This document shows positions 1 to 9,300 of a DNA stretch of 64,000 bases, piece after piece. Origin of the DNA: Bacteroidales bacterium (GTDB taxonomy: Bacteria > Bacteroidota > Bacteroidia > Bacteroidales > UBA932); contig SUYP01000010.1 of NCBI GenBank assembly GCA_015060395.1, positions 16,347 to 80,346 on the forward strand, given 5' to 3'. The translations under genes were made by a program, and so were the position numbers. The notes under the pieces were generated by a model. It saw only the letters and a program-made list of their open reading frames with translations, searched no databases and was not told where the DNA came from. Each line of letters opens with the position of its first letter. Position 1 is the first letter of the stretch.

Positions 1-566
1 TTGGTGCTATCGACAATACAAGAGAGGTTACAAGATGGGCGTTCGATGCTAAGGTTGGTGATGCTTCAAACATCATAACTGTTGACAACAACTACTTCAT
101 CATTGCAGCGCTCAAGAACATCCATAAGGAAGGTTATTCTCCTGTAGAGGAGGTTTCTACAGCCATCAGCAATATTCTTTATAATCAGAAGATCGGTGAG
201 AAGAAGGCAGCAGAAGTAGCGGAGAAGATCGAGGGTCTTACAGATATGGAGGCTATTGCGGCTGCTCTCGAGACTACTGTAAGCACTAAGGATGGAGTTG
301 CATTCGCATCAATGGGTGCACAGGGTCTTGATCCTAAGTTCATCGGTGCTGCTTCAGTTGCTGAGGAAGGCAAGCTCTATGGTCCTCTCGCAGGAAGCAT
401 CGGAGTATATGTGTATAAGGTTACAGGCCGTGATACAGGTGCATTCTTTACAGAGGATGATGCAAAGGCTCGTGACGCTCAGATGACTCAGTATTCTACT
501 CAGATGCTCGTTCCTACAATGATGGATGACGCAGAGGTTAAGGATAACAGAGCACGTTTCTATTAA
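1..566 (+). CDS. C-terminal part of a PpiD/SurA-type peptidylprolyl isomerase (5' end outside window)
   Basis: The reading frame is open from base 3, giving about 187 residues that end in NRARFY. The segment resembles the C-terminal part of Bacteroidetes SurA_N/PpiD foldases: a stretch TRWAFDAKVGDASNII followed by a beta-strand FIIAALKNIHKEGYSPVEEV, then an alpha-helical tail rich in Lys and Glu. Proteins of this family sit on the periplasmic face of the inner membrane and assist folding of exported proteins. The N-terminal membrane anchor and most of the rotamase domain lie upstream of the window, so the assignment rests on the tail alone. A clear Rho-independent terminator follows 39 bp after the stop, so this is the last gene of its transcript. 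Confidence 0.7.
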   Translation, partial: GAIDNTREVTRWAFDAKVGDASNIITVDNNYFIIAALKNIHKEGYSPVEEVSTAISNILYNQKIGEKKAAEVAEKIEGLTDMEAIAAALETTVSTKDGVAFASMGAQGLDPKFIGAASVAEEGKLYGPLAGSIGVYVYKVTGRDTGAFFTEDDAKARDAQMTQYSTQMLVPTMMDDAEVKDNRARFY

Positions 567-604
567 TAGATCATTCTTAGCTTAAGCGAAGAATACATAC
601 AATT

Positions 605-640
605 AAAGAGCAATTGATTCATTCAGTTGCTCTTTTTTTT
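605..640 (+). terminator. Rho-independent terminator of the PpiD-like gene
   Basis: A 9-bp perfect stem, AAAGAGCAA (605-613) with TTGCTCTTT (627-635), has a 13-nt loop and runs into a stretch of eight T. It lies just downstream of the PpiD-like stop codon. Confidence 0.85.
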
Positions 641-643
641 GTT

Positions 644-651
644 TATTTTTG
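644..651 (+). promoter_or_regulatory. Candidate -7 element upstream of the thioredoxin-like lipoprotein
   Basis: TATTTTTG matches the Bacteroidetes -7 consensus TAnnTTTG. No good -33 box is seen at the usual spacing. If it is used, the palindromic element at 657-782 would lie in the 5' untranslated region of the next gene. Confidence 0.4.
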
Positions 652-656
652 CAGTC

Positions 657-782
657 GTCAGGCAGGGAGGTATATTGGAAAACGTCAGGCTGCGCCTGAC
701 CCCTCCCACCGCTGCGCGGCGGGTCCCTCCCTCTTACGGGCCGAGGGTGGCCACGGTTTTCCAATATACCTCCCTGCCTGAC
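657..782. repeat. Long palindromic element, copy 1 (inverted, diverged core)
   Basis: Perfect 27-bp inverted arms lie at 657-683 and 756-782 and enclose a GC-rich core of about 72 bp. The core holds smaller hairpins, for example GTCAGGC-TGC-GCCTGAC at 684-700. Read on the minus strand, the core aligns with the cores at 29622-29672 and 34880-34930. Shared blocks are GTG(G)CCACCC-CGGC, GCGCAGCG and GGGGTC. The arms have no counterpart at the other two loci. Confidence 0.75.
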
Positions 783-797
783 CGAAATCAGAGTAAT

Positions 798-1304
798 ATG
801 AAGAGATTTTTGATTACATCATTCCTTGTGCTTTTTATGTTTTCTGCCTGTATAAAGGAGAAACAGACAGGAGCGGATATGGAAGTGGGGGATATGCTGC
901 CTGATCTTGAGGTAGTGATGAATGACGGGTCTGTCGTTACTGATGAAATCCTCAAGGAGAAAGTATCTGTAGTTATGTTCTTTCATACTACCTGTCCGGA
1001 TTGTCAGCAGGCTTTGCCACGTATGCAGCAGATATATGATGAATATGCCTCAAAAGGAGTGTTGTTTGCCCTTATAAGCCGTGAGCAGGATGCGGCTGAG
1101 ATAGACTCTTATTTTAAGGAAAACAGGCTGAATATGCCTTTTTCTGGCCAAAATGACCGTAAGGTCTATGAGAAATTTGCAAAGACCAGGATTCCTCGCA
1201 TATATATAAACGAAAAGGACGGAACCATCAGGTATATCTTTACCGATGATCCCGTCCCTTCGTATGATGAACTGAAGTCCTCTCTAGAATCCGTTATACG
1301 TTGA
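798..1304 (+). CDS. Thioredoxin-fold lipoprotein (TlpA/ResA-like)
   Basis: This is a 168-residue protein starting at the ATG at 798. The longer open frame reaches back into the palindromic repeat and is unlikely to be translated. The N-terminus MKRFLITSFLVLFMFSAC is a lipoprotein signal with lipobox FSAC (Cys18). A thioredoxin-like domain follows with the redox motif CPDC (Cys66, Cys69) after FFHTT, and a cis-Pro region TRIPRIYIN near the C-terminus. Family members act in the periplasm as thiol-disulfide oxidoreductases, for instance in cytochrome maturation or oxidative defence. The substrate cannot be told here. The last 11 bp overlap the 3' end of the convergent ychF gene. Confidence 0.8.
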   Translation: MKRFLITSFLVLFMFSACIKEKQTGADMEVGDMLPDLEVVMNDGSVVTDEILKEKVSVVMFFHTTCPDCQQALPRMQQIYDEYASKGVLFALISREQDAAEIDSYFKENRLNMPFSGQNDRKVYEKFAKTRIPRIYINEKDGTIRYIFTDDPVPSYDELKSSLESVIR

Positions 1305-2397
1305 AAAGGAAGTGCATAATGTCACCGTCCTGAACGACATATTCCTTTCCTTCCACTCCGAGCTTTCCGGCCGCTCTGCAGGCTGCCTCTGACTTGAGAG
1401 TCACGAAGTCTTCATATTTGATGACCTCTGCACGGATGAATCCTTTTTCGAAATCAGTGTGTATCACTCCAGCTGCCTTCGGAGCCTTGTCTCCGACATT
1501 GATTGTCCAGGCACGGCATTCATCAGCTCCTGCAGTGAAATATGTACGGAGGTTGAGGAGCGAATATGCGCTCTGGATGAGTCTTACTACTCCGGATTCC
1601 TCCAGTCCCATCTCTTCAAGGAACATCTGGCGTTCTTCGTAGCTTTCAAGCTCGGCTATGTCAGATTCTATCTTTGCTGCAATCACAAGTATTTCAGCAT
1701 CTTCATCCTTCACAGCCTCGCGTACCTGCTCCACATATTCGTTTCCTGTCTTTGCCGAAGCCTCGTCAACGTTGCATACATACATTACAGGTTTGTTTGT
1801 GAGGAGGAAAAGCTCTTTTGCAAGCTGCTCTTCGTCAGCATTTTCCGGCTTTACGGTACGGCAGGATTTTCCCTGCTCAAGAGCTGCCTTGTATCTTGTG
1901 AGAAGGTCGAAGAGCTTCTTTGCATTCTTATCTCCACCGGTCTGAGCCTGCTTCTGCACCTTTGCAAGGCGGTTTTCTACTGTCTCAAGGTCCTTCAGCT
2001 GGAGTTCCAGGTCGATCACTTCCTTGTCACGTACAGGATCTACCGTTCCGTCCACGTGTACGATGTTAGGATCGTCGAAGCAGCGCAGTACGTGAAGGAT
2101 TGCATCTGTCTCCCTGATGTTTGCGAGAAACTGGTTGCCAAGTCCTTCTCCCTTGCTGGCTCCCTTGACGAGTCCGGCGATATCAACAATCTCCACTGTT
2201 GCAGGAATCACTCTCTTCGGATTGCAGAGACTTTCGAGCACTTCAAGCCTCTTGTCCGGCACGATTGTCGAACCTATGTTAGGTTCTATCGTACAGAAAG
2301 GGAAGTTCGCGCTCTGAGCCTTTCCTGAGCTTACACAGTTGAACAAAGTTGATTTTCCTACATTAGGAAGTCCTACGATACCGCATTTAAGTGCCAT
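1294..2397 (-). CDS. ychF: Redox-regulated ATPase YchF (Obg-like ATPase 1)
   Basis: This 367-residue cytosolic P-loop protein is of standard family length. The G1 motif is GLPNVGKSTLF near the N-terminus and the switch II motif is DIAGLVKGASKGEGLGN. The base-recognition motif reads CNVDE in place of NKxD, which is why this family prefers ATP to GTP. A coiled-coil insertion lies around residues 130-170 and a TGS domain closes the C-terminus (HTDFEKGFIRAEVIKYEDF). YchF binds ribosomes and modulates stress responses. It is convergent with the thioredoxin-like lipoprotein and overlaps its 3' end by 11 bp. Confidence 0.95.
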   Translation of the reverse strand: MALKCGIVGLPNVGKSTLFNCVSSGKAQSANFPFCTIEPNIGSTIVPDKRLEVLESLCNPKRVIPATVEIVDIAGLVKGASKGEGLGNQFLANIRETDAILHVLRCFDDPNIVHVDGTVDPVRDKEVIDLELQLKDLETVENRLAKVQKQAQTGGDKNAKKLFDLLTRYKAALEQGKSCRTVKPENADEEQLAKELFLLTNKPVMYVCNVDEASAKTGNEYVEQVREAVKDEDAEILVIAAKIESDIAELESYEERQMFLEEMGLEESGVVRLIQSAYSLLNLRTYFTAGADECRAWTINVGDKAPKAAGVIHTDFEKGFIRAEVIKYEDFVTLKSEAACRAAGKLGVEGKEYVVQDGDIMHFLFNV

Positions 2398-2568
2398 TGT
2401 ATTATCTCTTTAAATGGTAAAAATACTCTTAACTATAATCAGGGCGCAAATTTACGCCAACTTTTTCTTTTTCTTTGCTTTATTTCTCTTTTTTAGGCCA
2501 AGTTTTTCTCTTTTTTATGCCCTTTTGAAAAATAATCATTGACTTTTGTTATAAATATCATATAATTT

Positions 2569-3525
2569 ATGGCGAAGAGTTTTTTATTGATATTGATTTC
2601 AATCTTGCTGTTGGAAACCAAATCGGCAGCTCAGGATTCTCTTGTTGTAATGTTCTGGAATCTTGAGAATTTCTTTGATTATACGGATGGGGGAGAAGGG
2701 GAGTCTGACAGGGAGTTTTCCTCGTCGGGCAGCAGACATTGGACGAAAAAGAGGTTTTATGCAAAGTGCGATGCTGTCGCAAAGAGCATTATGTGGATGG
2801 GAGACCGTTACGGGAGAATGCCTGATCTAATAGGTCTGGCAGAAATCGAAAATAAGGGCGTACTTCATAAATTATTGAAATCCACTGCTTTAAGAAAATA
2901 TGATTATGATATAATTCATTATGATTCCGGTGACAGAAGAGGAATAGACGTGGCTTTTCTGTATAGAAAATCGGTGATGCATCCGGAGACTGTTTCTGTG
3001 ATAAAACCTGAATTTGACGGTCAAAAACTGTCCACACGCGACATTCTTCACTCTTCTATGCAGATTTCAGATGGAAGCAGGATAGATTTCATCGTAAACC
3101 ATCATCCGTCCAAATTCGGGGGAGAGGATGAATCAGAGGGCAGGCGTAATGCTGCAATGAAAGCGTTGAAGATGCTTTGTGATTCTATCGGCAGTGCTGA
3201 TGTCGTGGCAATGGGTGATTTCAATGATACACCTGACGGTTCTGCCTTTGATATTATAAACAATCATTTGGTCAATAAGGGTCTGGAACTTCACAGAAAG
3301 GGAGAGGGAACGATAAGGTATGAAGGAAAATGGGAACTGATCGATATGTTTCTGGTGGGTCAGGAATGGTCTGGATCTTCTGCAATGGAAATATGCCGTG
3401 TCCCTTTTCTTATGGTATGGGACAGAAAGCATCCTGGCGAAAAGCCTTTCAGGACATTTTCAGGTCCGAGATATATCGGGGGAGTCAGCGATCATTGTCC
3501 GATTGTCTTGAAATTGATAAAATGA
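2569..3525 (+). CDS. Secreted endonuclease/exonuclease/phosphatase-family protein
   Basis: The 318-residue protein has a signal peptide (SFLLILISILLLETKSAAQ). The EEP-fold motifs appear in order: NLENFFD, AEIENKGVL, GIDVAFLYRK, VNHHPSKFGG, MGDFNDTP and a terminal SDHCPIVL. These supply the metal-binding and catalytic Asn, Glu, Asp and His residues of DNase I-like phosphodiesterases. Bacteroidetes have many such exported proteins, thought to act on nucleic acids or phosphate esters outside the cytoplasm. The substrate is not determinable. The 170-bp upstream region is AT-rich. It is followed by galK but separated by a promoter. Confidence 0.85.
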   Translation: MAKSFLLILISILLLETKSAAQDSLVVMFWNLENFFDYTDGGEGESDREFSSSGSRHWTKKRFYAKCDAVAKSIMWMGDRYGRMPDLIGLAEIENKGVLHKLLKSTALRKYDYDIIHYDSGDRRGIDVAFLYRKSVMHPETVSVIKPEFDGQKLSTRDILHSSMQISDGSRIDFIVNHHPSKFGGEDESEGRRNAAMKALKMLCDSIGSADVVAMGDFNDTPDGSAFDIINNHLVNKGLELHRKGEGTIRYEGKWELIDMFLVGQEWSGSSAMEICRVPFLMVWDRKHPGEKPFRTFSGPRYIGGVSDHCPIVLKLIK

Positions 3526-3530
3526 TTTCA

Positions 3531-3560
3531 TTGTTTTATCGATGGATATTCCTATATTTG
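3531..3560 (+). promoter_or_regulatory. galK promoter (Bacteroidetes type)
   Basis: TTG at 3531-3533 and TATATTTG at 3553-3560 are 19 nt apart, matching the -33/-7 layout of Bacteroidetes housekeeping promoters. The predicted start of transcription leaves a 5' UTR of about 65 nt before galK. Confidence 0.65.
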
Positions 3561-3631
3561 AAAGATTTTGGTATTGTGGCTGGATTTTAAAGCCGTTTCA
3601 GAGTGAAAATAAATAACATAAAACTAATAAT

Positions 3632-4768
3632 ATGAAAACCAGAATAGCAGAAAAATTCCAGACTCTCTTTCAGACTGAGGGTGAATTCTTTGCGTCTGCA
3701 GGACGTATCAATCTCATTGGTGAACATACCGACTATAACGGAGGATTTGTTTTTCCGGGAGCTATTGATAAGGGAATGATTGCAGAGATAAAGCTTAACG
3801 GCACACAGACCGTACGTGCATTTGCTCTTGACCTTGATGAATATTGTGAATTCGGACTCAACGAGGAAGATATTCCTGCACAGAGCTGGGCACGCTATAT
3901 CTTCGGTGTCTGCCGCGAGATCCAGAAGAGAGGCGGAGTGATCGCAGGTTTCAATACTGTGTTTGCAGGTGACGTTCCTCTCGGAGCCGGAATGTCATCG
4001 TCAGCAGCCCTCGAGAGCACATTCGCATTCGCTCTCAACGAACTCTTCGGCCTCGGCATCGACAAGTTCGAGCTCGCACGCATCGGCCAGAGCACAGAGC
4101 ACAATTACTGCGGCGTCAAGTGCGGAATTATGGATCAGTTCGCTTCAGTGTTCGGAAAGGCAGGCAATCTTATGCGTCTGGACTGCCGCTCTATGGAGTT
4201 TGAATATTTTCCTTTCGATCCTGAGCAGCACGGCTATAAGCTTGTACTCCTCAATTCACTCGTAAAGCACGAGCTTGTGGGTTCTCCATACAACGACCGT
4301 CGTGCATCCTGCGAGCGTGTGGCGAAAGTCCTCGGCCAGGAGTTCCTCCGCGGAGCTACAATGGACCAGCTCGAGGCTATCAAGGATCAGATTTCAGAGG
4401 AAGACTACCTCCGAGCTCGCTATGTGATCGGTGAGGAGAAGCGAGTTCTCGACGTATGTGACGCTCTTGAAAAGGGAGATTATGAGACAGTCGGAGCCCG
4501 TATGTATGAGACTCACTGGGGAATGTCCAAGGACTATGAAGTGTCTTGCGAAGAGCTTGACTTCCTTGCTACAGTGGCACAGGAGTGCGGTGTGACAGGT
4601 TCCCGCATTATGGGTGGCGGCTTCGGCGGCTGTACCATCAACCTCGTCAAGGCTGAACTTTACGATGCATTCATCGCGAAAGCCAAAGCCGCTTTCGCTG
4701 AAAAATACGGTCACGAACCAGTAGAGATTCCTGTAATAATCAGTGACGGAGCCCGCAGGCTGGCATAA
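3632..4768 (+). CDS. galK: Galactokinase
   Basis: The 378-residue GHMP-family kinase phosphorylates galactose at C1 in the Leloir pathway, in the cytosol. All family signatures are present: the galactokinase motif GRINLIGEHTDYNGG near residue 24, the phosphate-binding loop PLGAGMSSSAALES, and the C-terminal GSRIMGGGFGGCTINLV. The catalytic Asp region CGIMDQFASVFG is intact. It has its own promoter and a strong hairpin terminator. galM lies 7.5 kb away in another transcript, so the Leloir genes are scattered here. Confidence 0.96.
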   Translation: MKTRIAEKFQTLFQTEGEFFASAGRINLIGEHTDYNGGFVFPGAIDKGMIAEIKLNGTQTVRAFALDLDEYCEFGLNEEDIPAQSWARYIFGVCREIQKRGGVIAGFNTVFAGDVPLGAGMSSSAALESTFAFALNELFGLGIDKFELARIGQSTEHNYCGVKCGIMDQFASVFGKAGNLMRLDCRSMEFEYFPFDPEQHGYKLVLLNSLVKHELVGSPYNDRRASCERVAKVLGQEFLRGATMDQLEAIKDQISEEDYLRARYVIGEEKRVLDVCDALEKGDYETVGARMYETHWGMSKDYEVSCEELDFLATVAQECGVTGSRIMGGGFGGCTINLVKAELYDAFIAKAKAAFAEKYGHEPVEIPVIISDGARRLA

Positions 4769-5120
4769 GTACTTCAATCTGATAAAAAAGGTGTACTGCT
4801 TTCGAGTTGAACAACTCACCTGAGTTTTGTCAGGCAATGACACCTTGGTCGATTTTAAACAAAAAACGTCTGAGGTGTACTCCCTTATTAATCAAAATGA
4901 CTTGTGGGAGTACACCTCAGACGTTTTTTTGCATTTTTATGCCCTAGGTGTCACGAAAAGTACGTGTGGTTTAACAGAGCATTGAGAATATTAAAAGTAT
5001 TCTTCATTGGTTCTGTGGGAGAAAAAGCAACTATATGTGAGTGGAGCCGACTATATGTAAAGCAGTGAATTTAATAGAAAAAAAAGAGAAGTTGTCGGTT
5101 GACCTGGATTAGATAAATGG
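4769..5120. other. Intergenic region of about 350 bp between galK and an AT-rich membrane protein gene
   Basis: No coding sequence is supported. The region holds the galK hairpin (4861-4929) and several copies of a GGTGTAC/GGTGTC-type word on both strands. An ACTATATGT word is repeated about 24 bp apart near 5030-5060. From about 4960 the region becomes AT-rich, in line with the gene at 5121-5600. Confidence 0.5.
4861..4929 (+). terminator. Long hairpin terminator after galK
   Basis: Perfect 24-bp arms lie at 4861-4884 and 4906-4929 with a 21-nt loop. The left arm starts with six A and the right arm ends in a T run, so the hairpin could terminate transcripts from either side. The right-arm sequence ACACCTCAGACGTTTTT is repeated with one mismatch at 31094-31110. 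Confidence 0.8.
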
Positions 5121-5600
5121 CTAACCCACATAGGTTTCCTGACGTGTTCTGCATTTTTCCAGTAACAATAGAAGTATCGTTATGATTATAATTCCTATAT
5201 AATAAGTATAGTATCCGGGTCTCAATATGTTAATCATAATGTCGCAACCTTCTGTAATCTCCACAAGCAACTTCCTATAGTTATTTTCCCAAAATAGAAT
5301 AGATACCGCAGAAACCATTAAAGATATTGCATAAAACCAAAGTCTTATATTTATATGTCTCAAAAACAGCATTTGTAACAAACCGAGAAGTAACAAAAAA
5401 CTGTTGATTAGAATGAAAACAAGGAAAGACTTCCACATTGCATTTAATGTTTCAATTGAAGTCGGATCCAAATGAATACCTGCAATATCATACTGATGAA
5501 TGATCCCTATACACAAATATGAATAAATATTCCAAAAAATACCTATTATACTTAGAAAAGTGATCAATATTAATAGAAGCTTATTTCTCTTTTCCATCAT
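5121..5600 (-). CDS. Hypothetical four-helix membrane protein, AT-rich
   Basis: The 159-residue protein has four predicted membrane segments, near residues 7-33, 56-82, 86-103 and 130-148, and a short basic C-terminal tail. No family is recognised. Base composition is visibly more AT-rich than the neighbouring genes, with many ATA, TTA and AAT codons, which suggests recent acquisition. It begins 30 bp after the CpXC gene in the same direction, so it may be the last gene of that transcript. A cytosolic role is unlikely; nothing else about function can be said. Confidence 0.6.
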   Translation of the reverse strand: MMEKRNKLLLILITFLSIIGIFWNIYSYLCIGIIHQYDIAGIHLDPTSIETLNAMWKSFLVFILINSFLLLLGLLQMLFLRHINIRLWFYAISLMVSAVSILFWENNYRKLLVEITEGCDIMINILRPGYYTYYIGIIIITILLLLLEKCRTRQETYVG

Positions 5601-5630
5601 TTAATAAGTCTTAGAAAAAAGTAAGCCTTA

Positions 5631-6293
5631 TTATGCCATCTTCGAGGCGAGCCATTCGGCGTCTATCTTTGCGAAACCTTCTTCGGGACGGATCTGAGGA
5701 TTTCTTTCGAGTATGCCGGCACAGTCCTGATATACATTCCATCCGATGTTTACTCCAAGCATCTGACCATCAAGTGCATACATAAAGGTAAGAATTCTTT
5801 CGTCCCCTTCTCCTTCACAGCGGTAGAAATGGAAAGTGGAAGCCATAAATTCATCTTTCTGTTCGGCAGGTACGCTTTTCTGCAGCATTTCCAATTTTGT
5901 AACGTATTTGCACATTTCCAGAACGATATCATCCAGACCGGCTTCCGCTACAAGCACTTTCTCCATCAGTGTTCCCATATCATTGACACGACGCAGGGTA
6001 TAGCCTCCCATAGCCTTTGTATGCATAGTTATAGCCTGCATCTGGGCTTCTGAAATCTCCCCTGCAGGAATGAGCCACACCATCAGTTTGCCAGCAGGAT
6101 CGTGATAGAGGGTTTCATATCTGGCGAGGTTCATCTGGCCGCAGTGAGGGCATTCCCATAGGAAGAGCGAACCGTCCGCAACCTTTGCCTTGAGTTCTGG
6201 ATTATCAGCTGTATTTATGCTTTTATATATGATTACCTTGTGCTGCTGTCCGCATTTGCTGCAGGGTGCGAGTGCTTCGTTGATTATTGACAT
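5631..6293 (-). CDS. CpXC-domain protein
   Basis: The 220-residue protein begins with a CpXC domain. Paired cysteines CSKC (11, 14) and CPHC (48, 51) flank a short basic region and would bind one zinc ion. The rest is an alpha/beta domain of unknown role (GGYTLRRVNDMG, TFMYALDGQMLGVNIGW). CpXC proteins are widespread in gut Firmicutes and Bacteroidetes without a known function. The start codon is 12 bp after the stop of the 1028-residue outer-membrane protein gene, so the two are very likely co-transcribed. There is no signal peptide, so it is probably cytosolic. Confidence 0.75.
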   Translation of the reverse strand: MSIINEALAPCSKCGQQHKVIIYKSINTADNPELKAKVADGSLFLWECPHCGQMNLARYETLYHDPAGKLMVWLIPAGEISEAQMQAITMHTKAMGGYTLRRVNDMGTLMEKVLVAEAGLDDIVLEMCKYVTKLEMLQKSVPAEQKDEFMASTFHFYRCEGEGDERILTFMYALDGQMLGVNIGWNVYQDCAGILERNPQIRPEEGFAKIDAEWLASKMA

Positions 6294-6305
6294 ATATATT
6301 GAAAA

Positions 6306-9300
6306 TTAGAATGTTACATTGAATGTCGGGCCTATATGGAAGCGGTCAAGCGTGATGCCGCTCTGTTCAGCTATGCTGTTCCAGGCCGAGCCTCCGTTAT
6401 ATGACATAGTCATTCCTATCGAGCACGGCCATTCGAGGGTCAGTATGCTGTGCAAATCAAGGGTAAGCTCACCTCCGGCCGACCATAATCCTTTGTCTGA
6501 GATGAATGTATAGTCGAAATGAGGAGCCACCACGAGCCTCTTTATGGAGAAGAAATTTCCTCCTATCGAAACATCTCCGATAAACACAGGGACTGCATAA
6601 TCGGCTGTGACCTTGGTCAGATTCGGTTTTCTGATGGAAAGCCAGCTTGCGAGTGCTGAATTTTCGCTAAGGCCGCGCGGAAGGACGCTGACTGCAGGCT
6701 GTCCGAAAACGGAATCCTTTCTGAGCTTCTGCTGCGTCATCATTGTCAGCTTCAAGCCTTGTTCGGAAAGAAGTCCCGGAATATATCCATAAACGTACAA
6801 GAATCCCATAGGGGAGAGGTAGGTGCTGCTTTCGAGGCTTCCGGTCGCTCCGGCCTCCGCTCCGATTCCCCATTTCGGATATACGGCAGAATTAGCTGTA
6901 CTGAGCATAGTATATGCTCTGACGGAACCGCTCAGACTGTGTCTGAATGTATTCTTTCCTTCATTCTGTTTGAGGAATACAGGGTTCTGTCCGGTTACAT
7001 ATTCTCCATTTTCATCAAGATAGGTTTGTTCTTCGAGATCCATAACGGTGAGTGCCGTATTGAACTTGTCGTTTCCTATTCTGTATGTAAGCTTCGGAAC
7101 CACTCCTTTGTACCATCCTCCTGAAGAAAACCTGAAAGGTATGTATGTACTGAGGATTCCCTCTATGTAAGGCACAGGAAGTTCCCGAGAGGATATTTCC
7201 ATCGTGGCCTTATCATCCGATATCATATAAGCGTATGCATTATACTGACGTGCCCCTCTGTCATTGAAGTTTACAGACGCTTCGATTACCGGATAAAAGC
7301 CTGAATATGTGATTCTTGCGTGTCCGGAATGCCTCCATCTGGCCGGATTGTAAGGATCTTTGTGAGCCGAGTATCCGAATTCTCCTACAGCTGTGGACAG
7401 ACTGTTCTGGAATATGCCTGTGGCTCCAAGTGAAGCTGCCTGCCATATATGGTCGAATGACATATTCATAATATTGTCAACATTCACATAGACAGGCGCC
7501 CAGGAATGGACGTTGACCGTATGCGGCAGCTTGCGGTATCTCACAGGATCCGATATTTCCACATCAATATCAGTATTGACTTTTCTCTGCTTGGCGATTG
7601 CTTTTTCCTGGGCGGTGACAGCCTCTGCAATATGGTAATGGTGAAGTTCTGTGAAATCGGCACTTCTGTCAATCAGAGAGTCTGTCGAGGTACGGAATAT
7701 CATTTTACCCTCCATCGTCTGTGAAGAATAATAGAGCCATCTTCCGTCCTCGCTGTATTGGAAATCTTCTGCTCCGTAACGTGTGGAGGTCTTCTGACGC
7801 AGACTTCCATCTGAAGGGTCGATATGATAAAGTTCGTTGACTCCTGTCCTGTCGCAGGTGAATATAAGTTCGTTTCCGTAAGCGGAGAAATCCTTTATCT
7901 TCACAGGCTGTGGTCTGAGTATGCTCTCCCATCTGCTACCGGCTTCTCCATCTTCGTCAATAATGATACGATATATTCCATAGCCGTTGTCAGAGATGGC
8001 CGTGACATATACCTCATCTCCGATCCAGGCCGGTTCAAGCAGCTGGAGGCTGTCAGGAGCAGCGAATGACCTGATGTCCTTTCCTGAACTCCCATCTATG
8101 ATATCAAGGTACGACCTACCTCCGATTTCATATCTGACAGCCGCTATATCCGACTTATATGCTGAAGGATTATAAAGAAGATGCGGACTGACTACAGTCT
8201 TCTTTTTTCCTGATCCCTCTTCAATATATCTGATCTGAGACTTTGTCTTGAGGTTCCATCTTTTGTCGGTGCTTGTCTCGCTCCAGTATATTCTTCCGGA
8301 TTCAGGCTCCCGTTGCAATCTTCCTGCATCGTATGCGAATCTGCTGACCCTGTGTTCCTTTCCGGTGCTGTCGATCCTGACCAGTATCGGCGCGTCGCTA
8401 TGCCCTTTCTTTATGGAATATATGTCATTTCCTGCAATGAGATTGTTGGAATAGTCGGTGTAGAAACGGGATTTGGAAGTGACAGGTTCAGACGGAATAT
8501 ATGGCTTCCTGGCTTCTGCATCAGCCTTCCAGAGGGTGTACATAGTGTCGCATACCTCCATAAAGGCTTTGTTGAATTGCTTTCCGGTGAGTTTCCTTGT
8601 GGTGGTATAGAATGCTCCGAGGTTGTATGGACGGCGGGCAGCAAGATGATAGCCTTCGCTCATAAATTCAGGACAGTCATACAGATAGCGGAATCCTCCC
8701 ATCGTAAGATATCCCAGCGAATAATAGTCCGGTGCATTGTTGACCTGTGATACGAATCTCCATTTGTCCCAGCTTCTGAAGTCTCCGTTATCGAAGGCCA
8801 CCCAGTAATAGTTGAGGAAATCAGCCGTTCGGCCCCTTCCCGACGGGGTCCAGGCAGTTTCCGTTATGACGGCATCTCCTTCCATATTCGATATTCCCGG
8901 ATATACGAGAGATACGAGTATGTTCCACATCTGTCCGAATGCCCAGGTGAATGGCTTCTGAGCCTTGGTCATACCGAACTGCATCTGGGTTATATGACGG
9001 GATTCGTGAACGGAGAGCATAGTGCTCCAAGGTAAAGGTTCGGGGTCGTATGCGGAAGGTATTGTGAAAAGATCCATTCTCTTCGGAGCCCAAGCTACAG
9101 ATCCGTTGGCCGCATTATAAGAGTGCATCACCACCGGCATCTTCTTCCCGTCACCTTCGCCTGAAATGTAACCGCTTGTAAGTGATACCGGTACGCGGTA
9201 TCTTTCTATCTTCTCCGCATATACCCTGGCCAATGAATCTACCCCTTCCGGGTATATCACCTTGAAATTATCAGTCTCTATGGAGTACCATTTCGCTCTT

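Noticed and set aside
657..782. Insertion sequence ends
   Set aside because: The enclosed segment is only about 72 bp and cannot encode a transposase; it is a palindromic repeat, not an IS.
1459..2328. Plus-strand open frame of 289 codons
   Set aside because: It is antisense to ychF, which has all family motifs. The translation is rich in Cys, Leu and Ser with no domain, as expected for an antisense shadow.
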